A DNA stretch of 21,233 nucleotides from the NCBI GenBank assembly GCA_041481445.1, contig JBGPBV010000124.1, positions 1-21,233 of the forward strand, given 5' to 3'. Origin of the DNA: AA29 sp041481445. GTDB taxonomy: Bacteria; Acidobacteriota; Vicinamibacteria; Fen-336. A program made the position numbers and the translations under genes. The notes under the pieces were generated by a model that saw only the letters and a list, made by a program, of their open reading frames with translations, was not told where the DNA came from and did no database searches. Each line of letters begins with the position of its first letter. Within the stretch, counting starts at the first letter, position 1. Of the stretch, positions 15,424-21,233 are shown piece after piece.

Positions 15424-17271
15424 TCAAGGCCCGATGGCGTTGATGCGCCGCGACTCGAACTCGTCCCAGAAGAGCGTGCCCGTGGCCGTCGGCTTCACGC
15501 TGAGCGCTCCCAGCCTCACGAAATCGACCGCGCTGCGGCTGTTGTCGAGGTTGAGGAGGGTCGAGACCACGACCCCGTCGATCGAGAGCTGGAAGGTCCC
15601 GTCGTTCGCGTCCGGTCCGCTCGAGGCCTTCCAGTCGATCTCCACGAAGTGAGCACCGTCCGCGATGTCGAAGAACCCGGTATCGGCCTGGCTGTCGTCG
15701 TCGAGCCGAGCGCGCCCCTCTATCGAGTAGACGCTCCCCAGGCGCTTGAGGACGATCGCGGCCAGGCGACGCGTGGGGGCCTCCTCGAAGGCCAGGAAGA
15801 CGCGAGTGCGGTGCGCGCCCCCCGATTCTCCGGGGTCGAAACCGTTGGTGTCGAAGTAGAACCGCGCGCGATACCGGCTCTCGTCGTCGGGCAGGTCGTC
15901 CTGGACGTACACGCTCGCGGTGTCGTCCACCACGCCCTGGAGCCCATGGCTCGTGGATTTCATCGCGGCCACCACCGAGGTGGAGAGGTCGCCACCGTCG
16001 GTGGCGGCGGACGACCACTTCGAAAGGTCGCCGGACTCGAACCCGTCCCGGAAGATGAGGTCGGTGGCGACCCGCCGCCCGAACTCGCCGTAGGAGCTTC
16101 CGTCCTGACCGTCGCTCCGCCAGGCGACGACGAACCGGCCGCCGGGTTGGGCGGCCACGGAGGGAAAGGCCTGAGAGTTCGGCGTGAACGAGTTCACCTG
16201 GAGCTCGCCGCCCTGGGGCACTCCCGCGCTGTCGAACGCGCGCGCGAACACCCCGTTGTTGCTTCCGTCCTGGCCCAAGCTCCTCCAGGCCACGACGAAG
16301 TTGCCGGCGGCGTCGATCGAGGCTGCGGCACGACGCTGGGGGCCGGGGGTATAGGCGTTGACCTTGAACTCCGCGGCCAGCGGCACTCCCGACGCGTTGA
16401 ATCTTCTTCCGGACACGCCCTGCGAGATGCCGTCGAGTGTGGTCCACACGACCAGGAAGCTGCCGTCCGGGCCGGCGGCGGCGGCGGCCTCGTATTGCGA
16501 GCCGGTCACGTACGAATTGACCAGGAACTCGCCGCCCTGCGCGACACCGGCCGCATCGTAGCGTCGGCCGAACACCCCGCCCGAGGCCCCGTCCTGGGCG
16601 CTGAGGGTCGCCCACACCACCACGAAGTTCCCGTCGGCGCCCATGGCCACGGCCGGTCTGTACTGGTCGCTCGTCGTATAGGTGTTGACCTGGAACTCAC
16701 TGCCCTGGGGCGCGCCGGCCGCGTTGTAGCGCTGGGCGAAAACACCGAATCCGCCTCCGTCCCGGTAGCTCTGCCAGGCCACGACGAAGTTGCCGCCGGC
16801 GTCCATGGCCACGCTCGGAAACATCTGATAGCTCGTGGTGTAGGTGTTCACCTGGAACTCGGGGCCGGCGGCGCCGGAGGCGTCGAAGCGACGGCCGAAG
16901 ACACCGGAGCTGCTGCCATCCTGGACGCTCTGCCAGACCATCACGAGACGGCCGCTGGGGTCGGAGGCGACGGAGGGCGCGTCCTGGCTGCCCGTCGTGT
17001 ACGCGTTGACTCGGAACTCCGACGATCCTATGGGCGTCCCCGCGGCCAGGTACTTGCGGGCGAAGATGCCCCCTTGGCTGCCATCCTGGCCGATGCTCGC
17101 CCAGACCACCACGAAGTTGCCGGCGGCATCGGTGGCGATCGACTGCTGATACTGCGAGCCGGTCGTGTAGGTGTTGACCTGGAACTCCGGCCCGATCGGA
17201 ATTTGCGCCCAGGCGCTCGGGGCCAGGACGGTTCCGAGGGAGAAGACCACGCAGAGCAGGCGTCTCGACAT
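15424..17271 (-). CDS. Secreted seven-repeat (predicted beta-propeller) plus jellyroll protein, copy III
   Basis: A 615-aa paralogue. The ATG is at 17271, with GGGAGAG upstream. The signal peptide is 1-22 (AWA|Q), and its second half (GTVLAPSAWAQIPIGPEF) is identical to that of copy IV, showing a recent common origin. Seven repeats start at residue 29. Repeats 2, 3 and 5 are short in the turn: 'QSVQDGSSSG', 'QSYRDGGGFG' and 'TTLDGISQG'. The jellyroll begins at IFRDGFESGDLSKWSS and ends DEFESRRINAIGP. One difference within that domain is 'DGVVVSTLLNLDNS' where the others have DGVSRSTL. It is spaced 16 bp from copy IV and 26 bp from copy II, fitting one transcript. Confidence 0.9.
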   Translation of the reverse strand: MSRRLLCVVFSLGTVLAPSAWAQIPIGPEFQVNTYTTGSQYQQSIATDAAGNFVVVWASIGQDGSQGGIFARKYLAAGTPIGSSEFRVNAYTTGSQDAPSVASDPSGRLVMVWQSVQDGSSSGVFGRRFDASGAAGPEFQVNTYTTSYQMFPSVAMDAGGNFVVAWQSYRDGGGFGVFAQRYNAAGAPQGSEFQVNTYTTSDQYRPAVAMGADGNFVVVWATLSAQDGASGGVFGRRYDAAGVAQGGEFLVNSYVTGSQYEAAAAAGPDGSFLVVWTTLDGISQGVSGRRFNASGVPLAAEFKVNAYTPGPQRRAAASIDAAGNFVVAWRSLGQDGSNNGVFARAFDSAGVPQGGELQVNSFTPNSQAFPSVAAQPGGRFVVAWRSDGQDGSSYGEFGRRVATDLIFRDGFESGDLSKWSSAATDGGDLSTSVVAAMKSTSHGLQGVVDDTASVYVQDDLPDDESRYRARFYFDTNGFDPGESGGAHRTRVFLAFEEAPTRRLAAIVLKRLGSVYSIEGRARLDDDSQADTGFFDIADGAHFVEIDWKASSGPDANDGTFQLSIDGVVVSTLLNLDNSRSAVDFVRLGALSVKPTATGTLFWDEFESRRINAIGP

Positions 17272-17287
17272 GACGATCTCTCCCTCT

Positions 17288-19135
17288 TCAGTTCCCGATG
17301 TAGTTGATACGCCGCGACTCGAACTCGTCCCAGGCGAGGGTGCCGGACGCGCCCGCCTTCACGCTCAGCGCGCCCATGCGGACGAAGTCCACGGAGCTGA
17401 TGCTGTTGTCGAGGCCGGTCAGGGTCGACCGCGACACGCCGTCGATCCAGAGCTCGAAGGTGCCGTCGTTCGCGCTCGCCGAGCTCGACCGCTTCCAGTC
17501 CAGCTCGACCGCGTGCGCGCCCCCCGCGATGTCGAAGAAGCCGGTGTCGGCCTGGCTGCCGTCGTCCTGGCGCGCCCGTCCTTCGATCGAGTAGGCGCCG
17601 GCCTGCCGCTTGAGCACGATGGCGGCGAGGCGCCGGGTGGGGGCCTCCTCGAAGACGATGAAGATGCGCGTGCGGTGGGCGCCGCTGGACTCGCCGGGAT
17701 CGAAGTCGCTCGTGTCCACGTAGAACCGCGCGCGGTAGCGGTCCTCGTCGATCGGAGTGACGTCCTCCACGTAGAGGCTGGCCACGTCGTCGACGACGCC
17801 CTGCAGGCCCACGCTCGTGAACTTCATCGCGGCCTGGATCGAGGGGAAGAGGTCGCCGCTGTCGGTGGCGGCGGACGACCACGCGGAGAGGTCGCCGGAT
17901 TCGAAGCCGTCCTGGAAGATGCGGTCCTCGGCGAACCGCCGCGCGAACACTCCGTTCTCCTGGCCGTCCTGCCCGTCGCTGGTCCAGGAGACGACGAACC
18001 GGCCACCGGGTTGGGAGGCCACGACCGGCGCTCCCTGATAGCCCGGCGTGAACGTGTTCACCCGGAACTCGCCACCCTGCGGCGCACCGGAAGCGGTGAA
18101 CGCCCGCGCGAACACGTCGAAGACGTTCTGGCCGTAATCCCACCAGACGACGACGAAGCTGCCGTCGGAGGCGATCGACGCGCGCGGCGAAACCTGGCCA
18201 CTGGTCGTCGTCACGTTGACCTGGAAATCCGTGTCCAGGGGCGCCCCCGAGGCGTTGTACCGCCGGCCGAACACTCCCGGGCCGTCGCCGTCCTGCCCGT
18301 AGCTGCTCCAGACGACGACGAAGCCGCCGGCCTCGTCCATGGCCACGGAAGGGGTGGACTGATAGCTGGTGGTGTACGAGTTGACCTGGAATTCACTCCC
18401 CTGCGGCGCGCCAGCCGCGCTGTAGCGCTGGGCGTGCACGGCGGTGCCGCTGCCGTCCTGAACCTCGGTCGTCCACACGACCGCGAAGTTCCCGCTGGCG
18501 TCCATGGCGACGGACGGGGTGTATTGGCCGTAGGTGGTGTAGGTGTTGACCTGGAATTCACCTCCCTGGGGCGCGCCCGCCGCGTTGTAGCGCTGGCCGA
18601 AGATGCCCCCGAAGTCGCCGTCCTGGAACATGCTTCGCCAGACCACGACGAAGTTGCCGAGGCCGTCCATGGCGACGCGCGGCGAGCTCTGATAGTTCGT
18701 GGTGTACGTGTTGACCTGGAACTCGGGACCGGGAATGCCGGCGGCATCGAAGCGCCGGCCGAAGATGCCGGCGGTGCCAAGATCCTGCCCGTCGCTGCGC
18801 CACACGACGACGAGCCGGCCGCTGGGGTCGGAGGCGACGGAAGGCGTCATCTGGCTGCCCGTGGTGTACGTGTTGACGCGGAACTCCGACGATCCCAGGG
18901 GCGCCCCCGAGGCCAGATACTTGCGGCCAAAGATGCCCCGGTAGTCGCCGTCCTGGTAATTGCTCTCCCATACCACGACGAAATTGCCCGCGGAATTGGA
19001 CGCGATCGCCGAGGCATCCTGCGCGCTCGTCGTGTAGGTGTTGACCCGGAACTCCGGCCCGATCGGAATCTGCGCCCAGGCGCTCGGGGCCAGGACGGTT
19101 CCGAGGCAGAAGGCCAGGACGAAGCGCTTCGACAT
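17288..19135 (-). CDS. Secreted seven-repeat (predicted beta-propeller) plus jellyroll protein, copy IV
   Basis: A 615-aa paralogue. The frame is open upstream to 19744 inside copy V, but the ATG at 19135 is chosen: GGGAGGGG stands just before it and the product then begins with a signal peptide (1-21, AWA|Q). Another in-frame ATG at 19150 overlaps the stop of copy V (TGATG) and would add five residues (MGRGS); translational coupling is likely either way. Seven repeats start at residue 28. Repeat 6 is the most degenerate of the array (WWDYGQNVFDVFARAF, turn shortened by two residues). The jellyroll starts at IFQDGFESGDLSAWSS and ends DEFESRRINYIGN. Within it, 'SSASANDGTF' replaces SSGPDANDGTF and 'VDFVRMG' replaces VDFVRLG. 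Confidence 0.9.
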   Translation of the reverse strand: MSKRFVLAFCLGTVLAPSAWAQIPIGPEFRVNTYTTSAQDASAIASNSAGNFVVVWESNYQDGDYRGIFGRKYLASGAPLGSSEFRVNTYTTGSQMTPSVASDPSGRLVVVWRSDGQDLGTAGIFGRRFDAAGIPGPEFQVNTYTTNYQSSPRVAMDGLGNFVVVWRSMFQDGDFGGIFGQRYNAAGAPQGGEFQVNTYTTYGQYTPSVAMDASGNFAVVWTTEVQDGSGTAVHAQRYSAAGAPQGSEFQVNSYTTSYQSTPSVAMDEAGGFVVVWSSYGQDGDGPGVFGRRYNASGAPLDTDFQVNVTTTSGQVSPRASIASDGSFVVVWWDYGQNVFDVFARAFTASGAPQGGEFRVNTFTPGYQGAPVVASQPGGRFVVSWTSDGQDGQENGVFARRFAEDRIFQDGFESGDLSAWSSAATDSGDLFPSIQAAMKFTSVGLQGVVDDVASLYVEDVTPIDEDRYRARFYVDTSDFDPGESSGAHRTRIFIVFEEAPTRRLAAIVLKRQAGAYSIEGRARQDDGSQADTGFFDIAGGAHAVELDWKRSSSASANDGTFELWIDGVSRSTLTGLDNSISSVDFVRMGALSVKAGASGTLAWDEFESRRINYIGN

Positions 19136-19149
19136 GGAGCCCCTCCCCA

Positions 19150-21012
19150 TCAGTTGCCGATGTAGTTGATGCGGCGCGAGTCGAACTCGTCCCAGTAGAG
19201 AGTGCCGGTGGCCGTGGGCTTCACGCTCAGCGCGCCCAGACGCACGAAGTCGACGGCGCTGCGGCTGTTGTCGAGATTCAGGAGCGTGGACCGGGAGACC
19301 CCGTCGATCCAGAGCTCGAAGGTGCCGTCGTTCGCGTCCGACCCGCTGGAGCGCTTCCAGTCCAGCTCCACGAAGTGCGCGCCCGGGCTGATGTCGAAGA
19401 AGCCGGTGTCGGCCTGGCTGTCGTCGTCGAGGCGCGCGCGGCCTTCCAGCGAGTAGGCGCCGGCCGAGCGCTTGAGCACGATCGCGGCCAGGCGCCGCGT
19501 GGGCGCCTCTTCGAAAACGATGAACGTGCGGGTGCGGTGGGCTCCCCCCGACTCGCCGGGGTCGAAGCCGTTCGTGTGGAAGTAGAACCGCGCGCGGTAC
19601 CGGTTCTCGTCGTCCGGCGAGTCGTCCTGGACGTAGAGGCTCGCCGTATCGTCCACGACACCTCGCAGGCCCACGCTGGTCGAGTTCATGGCGGCCAGGA
19701 CGGAGGCGACGAGGTCGCCGCTGTCGGTGGCGGCGGACGACCACTTGGAGAGGTCACCCGATTCGAAACCGTCCTGGAAGATGCGGTCCAGGGCGAACCG
19801 CCGGCCGAACACCCCGAACTGTCCGCCGTCCTGCGTAAAGCTGGCCCAGGAGACGACGAACCGGCCACCGGGTTGGGCGGCCAGGGCCGGGTGTGTCTGC
19901 GCACTCGACGTGGTCGTGTTGACCGCGAACTCGCCGCCCTGGGGCACACCGGAGGCGGTGAACGCCCGCGCGAAAATGCCCGTGTAGCTGCCGTCCTGGT
20001 CGCGGCTCTCCCAGGCGACCACGAAGCCGCCGTCGGCGGCGAACGACGCGCTCGGCAAGCGCTGGTAGTTCGTGGTGTACGTGTTGACCTGGAACTCCCC
20101 GGCCCGGGGCACGCCCGACGCGTCGTACGGCCGGCCGAACACCCCCAGGTTGCTCCCGTCCTGCCCGGAGCTGCTCCAGAGGACGACGAAGCCTCCGTCC
20201 GGGTCCATGGCGACGGAAGGCGCGTACTGACGGCCGGTGACATAGGAGTTCACCCGGAACTCGCCGCCTTGCGGCACGCCGGCCCCATTGTAGCGCCGCG
20301 CGTAGATGCCGCCATCGCTGCCGTCCTCGTTGATGCTCGTCCACGCGACGGCGAAGTTGCCGGCGGCGTCCATGCCAACGGACGCGCGGTATTGGAGGTC
20401 CGTCGTGTAGGTGTTGACCTGGAATTCACTCCCCTGGCGCACTCCGGCCGCGTCGTAGCGCTGGGCGTGGACGCCCCGACCGCTTCCGTCCTGGCCGATG
20501 CTCTCCCAGGCCACGACGAACTTGCCGGCGGCATCCATCGCGACGCTCGCCCGGCCCTGGTAGTTCGTGGTGTACGTGTTGACCTGGAACTCCGGACCGG
20601 GGGTCCCCGCGGAGTCGAACCGCCGACCGAACACCCCCATGTCGCTGCCGTCGTGCAGGGTGTGCCACACGACGACCAAGTTCCCACTCGGGTCGGAGGC
20701 GGCCGCCGGCGCGAGCTGATTGCCCGTGGTGTACACGTTGACCCGGAATTCCGACGCCCCCAGCGGCACCCCCGAAGCCAGGTGCGTGCGGGCGAAGATG
20801 CCCTGGCCGTCGCCGTCCTGGAAATCGCTCGGCCACACCACGACGAAGTTGCCGGCGGAATCGGAAGCAATGGCCGGATAAAGCTGATTGCCCGTGGTGT
20901 AGCTGTTGACCTGGAATTCCGGCCCCATCGGAAGCTGGGCCGACGCCTGGGGGACCAGGGCCGCGAACGACAGGACAGCCATGAGAAAGGGGACCCGGAA
21001 TGGCGTGCGCAA
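19150..21012 (-). CDS. Secreted seven-repeat (predicted beta-propeller) plus jellyroll protein, copy V
   Basis: A 620-aa paralogue and the closest relative of copy I in its 5' part. It shares a TTG start (21012-21010), the upstream GGGGGTGCTGA, and a signal peptide of the same design (1-25, ASA|Q; RVPFLMAVLSFAAL against RVPLLVAVLSFGAL). An ATG at residue 11 would destroy the signal peptide, so it is not preferred. Seven repeats start at residue 32. Repeat 7 is unusual (EFAVNTTTSSAQ). The jellyroll begins IFQDGFESGDLSKWSS and ends DEFDSRRINYIGN, with Asp in place of Glu in the terminal DEFES motif. It is first in the probable V-IV-III-II operon, with its promoter 52 bp upstream and its stop 14 bp before copy IV. 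Confidence 0.9.
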   Translation of the reverse strand: MRTPFRVPFLMAVLSFAALVPQASAQLPMGPEFQVNSYTTGNQLYPAIASDSAGNFVVVWPSDFQDGDGQGIFARTHLASGVPLGASEFRVNVYTTGNQLAPAAASDPSGNLVVVWHTLHDGSDMGVFGRRFDSAGTPGPEFQVNTYTTNYQGRASVAMDAAGKFVVAWESIGQDGSGRGVHAQRYDAAGVRQGSEFQVNTYTTDLQYRASVGMDAAGNFAVAWTSINEDGSDGGIYARRYNGAGVPQGGEFRVNSYVTGRQYAPSVAMDPDGGFVVLWSSSGQDGSNLGVFGRPYDASGVPRAGEFQVNTYTTNYQRLPSASFAADGGFVVAWESRDQDGSYTGIFARAFTASGVPQGGEFAVNTTTSSAQTHPALAAQPGGRFVVSWASFTQDGGQFGVFGRRFALDRIFQDGFESGDLSKWSSAATDSGDLVASVLAAMNSTSVGLRGVVDDTASLYVQDDSPDDENRYRARFYFHTNGFDPGESGGAHRTRTFIVFEEAPTRRLAAIVLKRSAGAYSLEGRARLDDDSQADTGFFDISPGAHFVELDWKRSSGSDANDGTFELWIDGVSRSTLLNLDNSRSAVDFVRLGALSVKPTATGTLYWDEFDSRRINYIGN

Positions 21013-21063
21013 TCAGCACCCCCGGAGACCGCCGCTCGGATGAGAAGGGAAGGGAAGGGGACG

Positions 21064-21092
21064 ATTGTGGGGGGCGGCCGTCCCGGTGTCAA
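21064..21092 (-). promoter_or_regulatory. Sigma-70-like promoter of array operon V-IV-III-II
   Basis: On the minus strand, TTGACA (21092-21087) and CACAAT (21069-21064) are separated by 17 bp. The hexamers and the GATG preceding the -35 match the promoter before copy I, while the spacer sequence has changed. The leader would be about 45 bases. Confidence 0.65.
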
Positions 21093-21130
21093 CATCGCCG
21101 GAACACATCGCCGGAACCGCGGGCGGCCGT

Positions 21131-21233
21131 TCAGTTCCCGATGAAGTTCAGCCGCCGCGACTCGAACTCGTCCCAGAAGAGGGTGCCCGCTGCCGTCGGC
21201 TTGATGCTCAGCGCGCCCAGCCGCGCGAAATCG
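21131..21233 (-). CDS. Array copy VI, C-terminal end only (runs off right edge)
   Basis: The last 33 codons and the TGA stop (21133-21131) of a further paralogue. The translation contains DFARLGALSIKP and ends TLFWDEFESRRLNFIGN, matching position by position the jellyroll ends of copies I-V, with Ala for Val in 'VDFVRLG' and Ile for Val in 'LSVK'. It lies 118 bp upstream of copy V. That gap is the same length class as the copy II/copy I gap and holds the same promoter type. Confidence 0.9.
   Translation of the reverse strand, partial: DFARLGALSIKPTAAGTLFWDEFESRRLNFIGN

Larger units (their letters stand above)
11554..21233 (-). repeat. Tandem array of at least six paralogous seven-repeat genes
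   Basis: Five complete genes and the 3' end of a sixth lie head to tail. Within the five, 35 coding repeats of about 165 bp recur. On the plus strand they show as a string close to gtgttgacctggaactc at each repeat boundary. The jellyroll-coding 3' ends of all copies are also closely similar, ending in the codons for DEFESRR. Gene V and gene I share promoter, leader and TTG start; genes II-IV form a second subtype. The array continues past the right edge. Confidence 0.95.

Noticed and set aside
17288..19744. An 818-codon open frame that would give copy IV a ~200-residue N-terminal extension
   Set aside because: The extension lies inside copy V in another frame. A signal peptide and a ribosome binding site mark the start at 19135.
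11779..21144. Long plus-strand open frames opposite every array gene (about 590-660 codons each)
   Set aside because: They mirror the repeated minus-strand genes in a fixed antisense frame. High GC at third codon positions keeps that frame free of stops. They lack signal peptides, ribosome sites and recognisable domains, while the minus-strand products have all three features of real genes.
11554..21233. Regularly spaced near-identical strings (gtgttgacctggaactc) about every 165 bp, resembling a CRISPR or satellite array
   Set aside because: The period matches the 55-residue coding repeat, the units stay in frame, the intervening sequence is also conserved at protein level, and no cas genes are present.

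Overview
The window is very GC-rich and densely coded, and looks like a chromosomal segment of an Acidobacteriota-like bacterium. That placement is an inference. It rests on an Oar-type TonB-dependent receptor with a carboxypeptidase-regulatory-like front domain, a TonB protein with a Pro/Gly-rich linker, a CHAT/sigma/anti-sigma operon, and secreted proteins carrying a 'DGFESGDLS.WS' domain. No rRNA or other phylogenetic marker is present to prove it.

Left part (1-6311), largely housekeeping and envelope genes: a TonB-dependent receptor running off the left edge (minus), a DsbA-like thioredoxin-fold lipoprotein (minus), a divergent stand-alone response-regulator receiver (plus, probably leaderless), ybaB and dnaX (minus, the usual dnaX-ybaB pair but without recR next to it), the SRP RNA just upstream of dnaX (minus), tRNA-Ser(GGA) (plus), and a TonB energy-transducing protein (minus).

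Middle (6463-11543, plus): a tight three-gene operon. It encodes an apparently exported TPR-CHAT caspase-like protease, an oversized divergent ECF-type sigma factor, and a membrane anti-sigma factor with two zinc-finger modules. The spacings (3 bp, then a 1-bp TGATG overlap) show translational coupling. The operon suggests a signalling unit in which the CHAT protease could act on the anti-sigma factor; this is a hypothesis.

Right part (11554-21233, minus): a tandem array of five complete paralogous genes and the 3' end of a sixth, running off the right edge. Each complete product is 615-620 aa: a Sec signal peptide, exactly seven ~55-residue repeats, then a ~210-residue concanavalin/LamG-like jellyroll. 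The seven repeats suggest a seven-bladed beta-propeller. Gaps of 14-26 bp join four of the genes into an operon. The ~120-bp gaps before the first and the last of the five carry matching promoters (TTGACA, 17 bp, CACAAT) and both genes begin with TTG. This array and the CHAT operon convergent with it are the most interesting parts of the window.
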